Shown in pieces: positions 1 through 8,462 of a stretch of 64,000 nucleotides of DNA. The position numbers and the translations under genes are program-made. Below the pieces are notes generated by a model that had not been told where the DNA came from, did no database searches, and was given only the letters and a program-made list of their open reading frames with translations. The stretch's first letter is position 1. Every line of letters starts with the position of its first letter. The DNA comes from Archangium sp. (GTDB lineage: Bacteria > Myxococcota > Myxococcia > Myxococcales > Myxococcaceae), in assembly GCA_022843845.1 (NCBI GenBank), contig JALHMW010000013.1:1-64000 (forward strand), in the 5' to 3' direction.

Positions 1-333
1 GCCAGCCGCTGCCCCGCCAGCCGAGCTCCCGCCAGCCGAGCCGCCGGCCGTGGAGCCACCACCCGTCGAGCCACCACCCGTGGCCGAACCGCCGCCCGTG
101 CCACTGCCACCCATGCACACGCCCGCCACGCAGCTCCCCGTGAGCGAGCACGCCACGCACGCATTGCCCTGAGATCCACACGCCATGCCCGTGGTGCCAG
201 CCTGACAGGTGCCGTCCGTCGAGCAGCAGCCCGCACACGAAGCCACCGAACACTTCGGCGCAGGAGAACCACACGCGAAACCAACCACCGACCCGACCGC
301 GAGGGCGGCCACGAACCAGAGCATCTTGCGCAT
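1..333 (-). CDS. Cysteine-rich, Gly/Ser-linker lipoprotein (3' end outside window)
   Basis: This reading frame is open from an ATG at 333 to the window edge, so only the first 111 residues are visible and the ORF track omits it. A strong GGAGGAG sits just upstream of the ATG. The product starts with a hydrophobic signal sequence ending in a lipobox-like GFACG. A cysteine module follows (CAGCC, then ACG, then spaced CxxC pairs), and then a Gly/Ser/Thr/Ala linker (GGGSTGGGS type). It is presumably exported and lipid-anchored, with a C-terminal domain beyond the window. The same cysteine module plus linker occurs in the lipoproteins at 31688-33247 and 38601-39713. It diverges from the ATPase gene at 452, and the 118 bp between them must hold both promoters. 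Function unknown. Confidence 0.8.
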   Translation of the reverse strand, partial: MRKMLWFVAALAVGSVVGFACGSPAPKCSVASCAGCCSTDGTCQAGTTGMACGSQGNACVACSLTGSCVAGVCMGGSGTGGGSATGGGSTGGGSTAGGSAGGSSAGGAAAG

Positions 334-451
334 CGAGAGACTCCTCCAGGAATTGAAGCGCGAACCCTATTCGTCTCGAAGACCTGAGTCGACCGACACG
401 CGTGAGCACGGCGCGAATGCCGGGACCCGCAGCTTGCGGTACACCGCGCCC

Positions 452-2656
452 ATGGCCTCGACCCTGAACCTCGGACCGTCGACCGACGGCACCATGCTCG
501 CCCTCGATCCAAAAGCGCTGACGACGCACGGCTTCGTGCTGGGCATGACGGGCTCGGGGAAGACGGGGCTCTGCGTGGTGCTGATCGAAGAGCTGCTCGC
601 GCAGGGCGTGCCGGTGATCGCCATCGACAGCAAGGGTGATCTCGGCTCGCTGCTGCTGCGCTTCGACGCGATGGACTCGACCTCGCTGGCCCAGTGGACG
701 CCCGACGCAGGCGCCGCCGCTGCGCAGCTGGCGACCGCCCTCACGCAGACCGGCCGCTCGCTCGACGAAGACGCTGCCATTCGTGCGGGCTACGAGGCGC
801 GCCTGTACACGCCGGGCTCGACGATCGGCCTGCCGCTCGACCTGCTCGGCACGCTCGCGCCGCCCACCGACGTGAGCCCTGACTCGATGGCGTCAGCAGC
901 TGATGGCGTCACGCGCAGCCTGCTCGGGCTGCTCGGCATCGAGGTCGATCCCGTCACCTCGAGGGAATACCTGCTCCTCGTCCAGCTGCTGACCCATGCA
1001 TGGGCCCAGGGCCAGACCCCGACGCTGGTCGATCTGGTGCGCGGGGTGAACCAGCCGCCCTTCAACGTCGTGGGAGCGCTGCCGCTCGACGACTTCTTCC
1101 CGCAGCGAGAACGCCAGGGGCTGATGATTCGCCTCAACGGGTTGATCGCGTCTCCGAAGTTCCAGGCGTGGAGGACGGGCGAAGCGCTCGATCCGGCCGT
1201 CCTGCTCCGCGCGCCCGATGGAAGGCCCCGGCTGTCGATCTACTCGGTGGCGCACCTGCCCGACGAAGAGCGCGTCAGTGTGGTCGCCCTGCTCCTCGAG
1301 CGCGTACAGGGGTGGATGCGCAAGCAGGGCGGCTCGAACACGCTGCGGGCGGTGGTGCTGATCGACGAGATCTTCGGCTACTTCCCGCCGAGCCCCGCGA
1401 ACCCGCCGACGAAGGCGCCGTTGATCGGCCTGCTCAAGCAGGCGCGCGCGTTCGGCGTCTCGATCGTGCTCGCGACGCAGAACCCAATCGATCTCGACTA
1501 CCGGGGCCTGAGCAACATCGGAACGTGGGTGGTGGGCCGGCTTCAGACCGAGCAGGACAAGGCGCGCATTCGTGACGCGCTGGTGGCGGCGGCCTCGGCG
1601 ACGGGCGTCACGCCAGCTCAGTTGGATGACAGCATCGCCACGCTCCAGAAGCGGCAGTTCCTGCTGCACTCGGTGCACCGCCCGAAGCCCACGATCTTCA
1701 CGAGCAGAGACGCGCTGACGGTGCTCCATGGTCCGTTCAGCGAGGAGCAGCTTCGCGCCGTCACCGCGCCGATGAAGGCGTCGACGCCGGCTCCAGTTGC
1801 AGCGGCTGCCGTCGCAGGCGCCTCCGTTGCGGCAGGGGCCGCAGCTCCGACGGTGAGCGCAGCGCCTCCGCTGATGGGCCTCGAGCCCGAGCTGGGGCCG
1901 ATCTACGAGGTCGATCAAGGCGTCGCGCAGCTGTTCCTGATGCTGAAGTTCGGCGTGCGGTACCGCGTGGGCACGGCCTCGAGTGAAGAGACGGTGCACG
2001 AGCTCGCCTTCCCCGTCGAGCAGGCGCTGACGCCCGGAGAGCTGCTCGAGCACGCGCCGTTCTCGGTGAAGGGCGTGCCCTTTCAGAACGCGCCGCCGTC
2101 GGGTGTCACCTTCGCCACGGTGCCTTCGTGGGTGCAGAGCCTCAAGCTCGCGAAGCTGCAGGCGGCCATCAAGGAGCGCCTGCCCTCGAAGCTCGAGACG
2201 AAGCTGCTGGTGGATCCAACGACGAAGCTGGTGGCAGGGCCCACCGAGACGCCCGACGCCTTCGCCAGCCGCGTCGTCGAGAAGGAAGGCATCTCGCGCG
2301 ACTCGCAGGGCCTGATGCGAAAGCTCGAGAAGCGCCGCGCCGACCTCGCGCAGATGGAGCGGGAGATCACCGCGCGAAAGGCCCAGAAGTGGCTTGATGT
2401 CGGAGCAGGCGTGATGGGGCTCTTTGGCGGGCGGCGCAGCACCCTGACGGCCGCGAGCCGGGCGATGTCGTCTCACCGCATGCAGGGCGGCGCCGAGGCG
2501 AAGCTCGAAGACGTGCAGCTCGAGGTGCAGCAGCTCGAGGCCGAGCTCGCCGGGAAGAAGGAGATCGACCCCGCGCGCTTCACCGAGCAGGTCGTCGTGC
2601 CGCGCGCGAGTGACGTTCAGATCCTGAGGCTGTGCTGGGCCTTCATCGTGCCGTGA
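452..2656 (+). CDS. HerA/DUF87-type ATP-binding protein
   Basis: This 734-residue protein is a RecA-fold ATPase of the HerA/DUF853 kind. Visible motifs are Walker A GMTGSGKTG near residue 33, a strand ending in IDSKGDLGS, Walker B VVLIDEIFGY, and a sensor-like segment ATQNPIDLDYRGLSNIGTW. An Ala/Pro linker separates the ATPase from a C-terminal region of about 280 residues with charged coiled-coil stretches. HerA relatives are DNA-pumping hexamers. Here no NurA nuclease or secretion genes are adjacent, so the substrate is unknown. The ORF track opens at 209, but that start would overlap the divergent lipoprotein gene and give a non-family N-terminus; the ATG at 452 (MASTLNLG) fits better. It is transcribed alone, convergent with the lipoprotein gene that follows. 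Confidence 0.8.
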   Translation: MASTLNLGPSTDGTMLALDPKALTTHGFVLGMTGSGKTGLCVVLIEELLAQGVPVIAIDSKGDLGSLLLRFDAMDSTSLAQWTPDAGAAAAQLATALTQTGRSLDEDAAIRAGYEARLYTPGSTIGLPLDLLGTLAPPTDVSPDSMASAADGVTRSLLGLLGIEVDPVTSREYLLLVQLLTHAWAQGQTPTLVDLVRGVNQPPFNVVGALPLDDFFPQRERQGLMIRLNGLIASPKFQAWRTGEALDPAVLLRAPDGRPRLSIYSVAHLPDEERVSVVALLLERVQGWMRKQGGSNTLRAVVLIDEIFGYFPPSPANPPTKAPLIGLLKQARAFGVSIVLATQNPIDLDYRGLSNIGTWVVGRLQTEQDKARIRDALVAAASATGVTPAQLDDSIATLQKRQFLLHSVHRPKPTIFTSRDALTVLHGPFSEEQLRAVTAPMKASTPAPVAAAAVAGASVAAGAAAPTVSAAPPLMGLEPELGPIYEVDQGVAQLFLMLKFGVRYRVGTASSEETVHELAFPVEQALTPGELLEHAPFSVKGVPFQNAPPSGVTFATVPSWVQSLKLAKLQAAIKERLPSKLETKLLVDPTTKLVAGPTETPDAFASRVVEKEGISRDSQGLMRKLEKRRADLAQMEREITARKAQKWLDVGAGVMGLFGGRRSTLTAASRAMSSHRMQGGAEAKLEDVQLEVQQLEAELAGKKEIDPARFTEQVVVPRASDVQILRLCWAFIVP

Positions 2657-2659
2657 CGA

Positions 2660-3112
2660 TCACTTCTTCTTGTAGGCGAGGCAGATGATGTCGGCGGAGC
2701 AGTCGGGCGCGGCGCCCGTGCTCGAAGCCGGTCCGGTCTGAAGCACGACGACGCCTGAGCCCATCGGGCAGTCGGCGCGCACCAGCGGCGCGTCGATGAG
2801 GAGCTCTCCGAGCTGGATGTTCGGCGCGTCGAGCGTGCGGGTGTCTTGCGGCATCGAGCCGAAGTTGCCCGGACAGCCCGGGGTGATCGTCGAGGCCTGC
2901 GACAGGACGAACCTGCGGGTCGCCCCGCCGATGGTGAGCTTCACCTCACGCGTCAGCACGTCGAGCTCGAGCGTCGAGCCCGTCACGGTGGCCGAGGGCG
3001 TCAGGTCGCGGCCACGGACGGAATCGAAGGCGTACGTCGCGGTGGTGAGGCCGATCGTCTGCGGCCCACAGCCGGCGATGACGAAGGCGATGACGACGAG
3101 GAGCGCGCGCAT
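2660..3112 (-). CDS. Small putative lipoprotein
   Basis: A 150-residue protein begins MRALLVVIAFVIAGCG, a typical lipoprotein signal peptide with lipobox IAGC, so it should be lipid-anchored in the envelope. The remainder is Thr/Val/Leu-rich and beta-like, with four further cysteines that could form disulfides. I do not recognise a family. It ends four bases from the stop of the convergent ATPase gene. Upstream, 180 bp separate it from the epimerase gene on the same strand, and no feature is evident there apart from presumed promoter sequence. Confidence 0.7.
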   Translation of the reverse strand: MRALLVVIAFVIAGCGPQTIGLTTATYAFDSVRGRDLTPSATVTGSTLELDVLTREVKLTIGGATRRFVLSQASTITPGCPGNFGSMPQDTRTLDAPNIQLGELLIDAPLVRADCPMGSGVVVLQTGPASSTGAAPDCSADIICLAYKKK

Positions 3113-3292
3113 GGCCCGTTCTTCGCGCGCACCGGGCCGGCGCGCAAGCCAGGTGATCGATGCCGCAGACCTCGGAGCGCTCGTCGAGGAGCTCCCGCGG
3201 CCAGGCGCCTGGAGTCGGCTCGAGCTCAGCAGGCGACGCTGCTGGCGAGAGGCCCTGCTTTGGCGACCAGACGGTGCGACACCAGCCGCGGC

Positions 3293-4213
3293 TCAGCGAG
3301 CCTGGAACCACGCCACCGTGTTCGCGAGCCCCTTCGCGATGTCGAACGAGGGCGACCAGCCGAGCACGTCCTTCGCCTTGCGGTTGTCGAGCACGCTCTT
3401 GCGCTGCTCTCCGAGCTTGCCCTCTGCGTGCAGCGCTGGCGTCGACACACCCGCCGCCTGCGCGAGGTGCCGATAGACGGTGTTCACGTCGGTCTCGACG
3501 CCAGTGCCGATGTTGACGCCGCCGCAGAACGACGTGTCGAGCGCGCGAACGTTGGCCGCGGTGACGTCGGCGACGTGTACGAAGTCGCGCGTCTGCCCGC
3601 CGTCGCCGTTGATGGTGCACGGCTTCCCCTGCACCAGGCGCTCGGTGAAGATCGCGACGACGCCGGCCTCTCCGTGCGGGTTCTGCCGTGGGCCGTAGAC
3701 GTTCGCGTAGCGCAGGGCGACGTAGTGCAGGCCGTAGATGCCTCGCCACGCCTGCAGGTACAGCTCGCACGCGTGCTTCGAGACGCCGTACGGAGACACG
3801 GCGCCGCAGCCGTGCGTCTCGGGCGTGGGGATCTGAAGCGTGTCGCCGTACATCGAGCCACCCGAGGCGGCGTAGATGGCGCGCTTGAGCTTGCCGGCGC
3901 GACGGGCGGCCTCGAGCACGTTGAGCAGGCCGCCCACGTTCACGTCGGCGTCGAAGCGAGGGTCGGTGACGCTTCGCCGCACGTCGATCTGCGCGGCGTG
4001 CAGGTTGAGCACCTCGGGCGCGAACGCCTCGACGGCCTTCGCCGCCTGCTCGCTGCGGAGGTCGGCGTGCACCAGCTCGGCCTTCGGGTTGAGGTTCGCG
4101 CGCTGGCCGGTCGAGAGATCGTCGACGACCAACACCTGGTGCCCGAGCGCGACGTAGGCATCGACGACGTTCGAGCCGATGAAGCCGGCTCCGCCAGTGA
4201 CGACGATCTTCAT
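3293..4213 (-). CDS. NAD-dependent epimerase/dehydratase (extended SDR)
   Basis: This 306-residue cytosolic protein is an extended short-chain dehydrogenase acting on a nucleotide sugar. It opens with the NAD-binding GGAGFIGS motif at residues 7-14, has a VVDD acidic residue ending strand 2, and carries the catalytic YGVSK motif. The sequence RYANVYGPRQNP is typical of UDP-glucose 4-epimerase-like enzymes. It is the last gene of a three-gene unit; its ATG overlaps the TGA of the upstream epimerase in an ATGA, implying translational coupling. With its neighbours it should supply an acidic or amino sugar for a surface polysaccharide, but no glycosyltransferase lies in the window. The exact substrate is not decided by sequence. 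Confidence 0.88.
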   Translation of the reverse strand: MKIVVTGGAGFIGSNVVDAYVALGHQVLVVDDLSTGQRANLNPKAELVHADLRSEQAAKAVEAFAPEVLNLHAAQIDVRRSVTDPRFDADVNVGGLLNVLEAARRAGKLKRAIYAASGGSMYGDTLQIPTPETHGCGAVSPYGVSKHACELYLQAWRGIYGLHYVALRYANVYGPRQNPHGEAGVVAIFTERLVQGKPCTINGDGGQTRDFVHVADVTAANVRALDTSFCGGVNIGTGVETDVNTVYRHLAQAAGVSTPALHAEGKLGEQRKSVLDNRKAKDVLGWSPSFDIAKGLANTVAWFQAR

Positions 4214-5228
4214 GAGGTGGCTCCAGGCAGGACGGTGAGCTCGAGGCCCTGCGCGATGGTGTGAGTCGGTGCGTAGCCGAGACGCTCACGGGCGCGCGAG
4301 GTGTCGGCCTGGGAATCCTTGATGTCGCCGGGCCGGAACGGCTGGTGACGGGGCGGCAGGTCCTTCACGTTGGGGCGCATCTTGGCGACTCTCTCGCGAA
4401 TGAGCGCGTAGAGCTGGCTGAGGCTGGTGCGATCGCCGACCGCGACGTTGTAGACGGTGTCGCTGACGTCATCGCCCTGCGCGAGTGCGCCGCGAAGGTT
4501 CGCCTGCACCGCGTTCAAGACGAAACAGAAGTCGCGGCTCGTGGTGCCGTCTCCGTTGAGCTCGGGCGCTTCGCCGGCGTACAGCGACGCCATCCACCTG
4601 GGGATGACGGCGGCGTAGGGGCCGTTCGGATCCTGGCGTGGGCCGAAGACGTTGAAGTAGCGCAGCCCGACCGTCTGCAGGCCGTAGGTGCGCTCGAACA
4701 CCGAGGCGTAGATCTCGTTCACCAGCTTGGTGGCCGCGTAGGGCGACAACACCCGGCCCATTCGAGTCTCGACCTTCGGGAGCGTCGGATCGTCGCCGTA
4801 CACCGACGACGAGGACGCATAGACGAAGCGCTTCACCTTCGCGTCGCGCGCAGCCACCAGCATGTTCGTGAAGCCGTCGACGTTGGAGCGATGCGAGGCG
4901 AGCGGATCCTTGATGCTCCGGGGCACGCTGCCGAGCGCCGCCTGATGCAGCACGAAGTCGACGCCCGCACACGCGCGCTGACAGGTCTCGAGCGAGGTGA
5001 TGTCGCCTTCGATGAACGAGAACCGGCTCGCAGCGCCCTGCCCCGCCTTCGCCACGGCGTCATCGAGGTTCGCCTGCTTGCCGGTCGCGAAGTTGTCGAG
5101 CCCGACGACGTGCTGCCCCGCTTTCAAGAGCTGCTCCAGCAGGTGCGAGCCGATGAAGCCGGCGGCGCCCGTCACCAACCACCGGTGCGCGTTCGCCTTC
5201 AGCGCGGCGTCGAGATCGAAGCCGGACA

Positions 5229-5229
<1 letters not shown>
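4210..5229 (-). CDS. UDP-N-acetylglucosamine/-uronate 4-epimerase, WbpP/TviC-like
   Basis: A 339-residue extended SDR resembling WbpP and TviC/VipB, which interconvert UDP-GlcNAc(A) and UDP-GalNAc(A). Evidence includes an N-terminal extension before GAAGFIGSHLLEQLL, the acidic strand end VGLDNFATGKQAN, the substrate-loop sequence LGSVPRSIKDP, an SSSVYGD segment and the catalytic YAATK. The ORF track starts at a GTG at 5238. The ATG at 5229 is preferred because it overlaps the stop of the upstream dehydrogenase gene as TGATG and leaves a normal N-terminus. Pairing with a WbpO/TviB-like dehydrogenase is the arrangement known from Vi antigen and Pseudomonas O6 sugar synthesis. Confidence 0.88.
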
Positions 5230-6509
<1,280 letters not shown>

Positions 6510-6600
6510 GGTGATCTCCTGAAAGACTTGAACGTGAGAGGGCTAGCTCAACCCCGAGCGTTTTTCGACGGTTGTGCGTACCCGAGGCGGGCGGCGCGAT

Positions 6601-7188
6601 TCACGCCGACGGCGGCGGATCTTCTGGAGGCGGTAGACCACCCGGCGGCCCCGGCAGGCGCGCGACCGACGCGGAGAGATCGATCGCGGCCAGCGCGCGC
6701 GCAGCGAACCGCTTCGAGACGAGGTCGTGCAGGCGCTTCTCGGTCTCTTTGCCCGGCTCCTTCGTCCACTCATCCACCTCGAGGGTCGGCGCGAGCATCG
6801 TGTTCAGCAGAAAGAAGACGAGCGCAGGCGCGAGGGCCATCAGGAGCGTGAGATCGGTTCGAAGCAGCGCCTGCACGGCGAAGACCGGCACCAAGAGCAA
6901 GATGGCGAGCGCCGTCCCCCGGAGCATGCGGCTCCACTCTCTGGCGACGATGGGCTGCGAGTAGAAGAAGGGGTACCGATCGAACCACGCCCGCGCGTCA
7001 GGCTCGAGGCCATCGCGGACCACCACGTGCTCGGGGCCGAGGTTCGTGCGGGCCTTCATGGTGCGTTGCCAGATGCCCAGCAGCATCGACACCTCCATCG
7101 CGGCGAAGATGACGCCGCCCCACAGCGGCATGCAGGCCCATGCCGACCAACTGATGACGAACAGCATCTGCAGCATTCGCAGGCTCAT
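6601..7188 (-). CDS. Conserved membrane protein of unknown function
   Basis: 195 residues starting MSLRMLQMLFVISW. The ORF track starts earlier at 7488, but that region is the coding sequence of the upstream gene read in another frame. The ATG at 7188 overlaps the TGA of the DTW gene as ATGA, indicating translational coupling. Hydrophobic stretches near residues 5-40 (two close helices) and 105-145 (two helices) suggest an integral membrane protein, with a soluble loop between and a Pro-rich tail (PPGGLPPPEDPPP). No enzymatic motif is visible. Its link to the tRNA-modification gene is positional only. Confidence 0.75.
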   Translation of the reverse strand: MSLRMLQMLFVISWSAWACMPLWGGVIFAAMEVSMLLGIWQRTMKARTNLGPEHVVVRDGLEPDARAWFDRYPFFYSQPIVAREWSRMLRGTALAILLLVPVFAVQALLRTDLTLLMALAPALVFFLLNTMLAPTLEVDEWTKEPGKETEKRLHDLVSKRFAARALAAIDLSASVARLPGPPGGLPPPEDPPPSA

Positions 7189-8387
7189 CGGCCTTCCCTG
7201 GCATGCGCTGGAGCCAGCGCGTCGGTCGCGCGCCCTTCGAGTGCAGCCCGCGTCACCGACACCGTCGCCTCGAGCCGCCGCACCGCACGACCCCTGCCTT
7301 CCGGGAGCGCGATGCCAAGCCGGCCGGCGCACGCCTCGACCGATCCCGGCCGGCCCGCGTGGAGCTGACAGAGCGACGCCCGGACGTCGATGAAGGCGTC
7401 GACCGCGTGCCCTTCGAGCGCGAGCAGATCGTGGCAGTACCGGCCCCAGCCGACGAAGACGTCCCCGGGCTTCACGAACGTGCGCCAACGCGCGAAGACC
7501 GCCTCGCGGGCATCGGCCTGCATCAACGTCTGGGCGGGGAGATCGAGGTGCATCGGCACGTTCGGCGCGAGCGGGCGGGTCGGCCTCAACGTCGCCTCGA
7601 AGCGCTCGCCCGTCGACAGGCGCTGGGCGACCAGCTGCAGCAGCTCGGGCTCTCCGGCTGGCGCGTTCAGCGCGTCCATCGGCCAGGCGTTCGACTCACC
7701 GAAAACGGCGACCAGCGAGCCGCTCGCCGCCTTGAGCCCCGCGAGCGGATCGACGCGCACCGAGTTGCGCTTCTTCGCGCGCACGTGGCGGGTCTGGTGC
7801 TCGTTCGAGTTGGCGTAGTCGAGCTGGCGCTCGACCATCGCGTCGAAGGCGGTGAGGATGGGGCGAAACCGGCCGGGCGCGCGCTCGAGCTTCTCGAGGA
7901 CGATCGCGGTGGCTTCGATGGTCGAGACGAACGCGTCGTCAGGCTCGGCGCGAATGCGGTAGCGGCTGGGCGCATCAGGGCGAAACGCGACGCGCGGCAG
8001 CTTCGAGAGTAGCGGGCAATTGATGACCACCTTGCGCGCGTTCGACCAGGTGCCGTCGATGACGACGAGCGTCTCGGGAGGCACCTCGATGGAGTCGGCG
8101 TCGAGCGCGTCTTCGGTGGGGAACAACACGGCGGTCCCCGGGCGGGCGCAGACGGCCTCGAGGGCCGGTGTGCCCGTGGCGGTGAGCGCGACGTGCAGCT
8201 CGGAGTTCGGCAACGAGAGGTGCGCCATGCGACAGGTGCTGACCGGCACGCGGAACTCGCGCGGGTGCTGGATGAAGACGACGTGCGTCTTGCTCGGCAC
8301 CTTCGTGACGGCGTCACACCAGCAGACGAGCCTCGGCCTCCGGCACGTGAGGCAGAGCTCGCGGTGTTCGGTGACGGGGGCTTCCAT
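7185..8387 (-). CDS. DTW-domain tRNA-uridine aminocarboxypropyltransferase with C-terminal exonuclease-like domain
   Basis: 400 residues from the ATG at 8387 (MEAPVTEH); the ORF-track extension lies in the leader. The N-terminal half is a DTW domain. It has a cysteine cluster CLTCRRPRLVCWC, HPREFR, and the signature DGTWSNARK. Members (TapT/TuaA) transfer the 3-amino-3-carboxypropyl group of SAM to uridine in the tRNA variable or D loop. The C-terminal 200 residues are not part of the usual DTW enzyme. Their strand/helix pattern (VAVFGESN, LVAQRLSTGE, PGDVFVGWGRYCHDLL, DVRASL, a GRAVRRLEAT end) looks like a DnaQ-type RNase H fold in which the first catalytic DxE is missing. The gene diverges from the lipoprotein gene at about 8463. 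Confidence 0.85.
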   Translation of the reverse strand: MEAPVTEHRELCLTCRRPRLVCWCDAVTKVPSKTHVVFIQHPREFRVPVSTCRMAHLSLPNSELHVALTATGTPALEAVCARPGTAVLFPTEDALDADSIEVPPETLVVIDGTWSNARKVVINCPLLSKLPRVAFRPDAPSRYRIRAEPDDAFVSTIEATAIVLEKLERAPGRFRPILTAFDAMVERQLDYANSNEHQTRHVRAKKRNSVRVDPLAGLKAASGSLVAVFGESNAWPMDALNAPAGEPELLQLVAQRLSTGERFEATLRPTRPLAPNVPMHLDLPAQTLMQADAREAVFARWRTFVKPGDVFVGWGRYCHDLLALEGHAVDAFIDVRASLCQLHAGRPGSVEACAGRLGIALPEGRGRAVRRLEATVSVTRAALEGRATDALAPAHAREGR

Positions 8388-8462
8388 CGAGCGGGCCTTG
8401 TGCCGTGAGCGAGGAATCGGTGCAAGGAGCGTCGGGGCCCCGCATAGACTCGGGGTCTCTTC

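Noticed and set aside
893-2476. 527-codon minus-strand ORF opposite the HerA-like ATPase
   Set aside because: Arg/His/Leu-rich composition with no motif; it is the antisense shadow of a well-supported gene in high-GC DNA.
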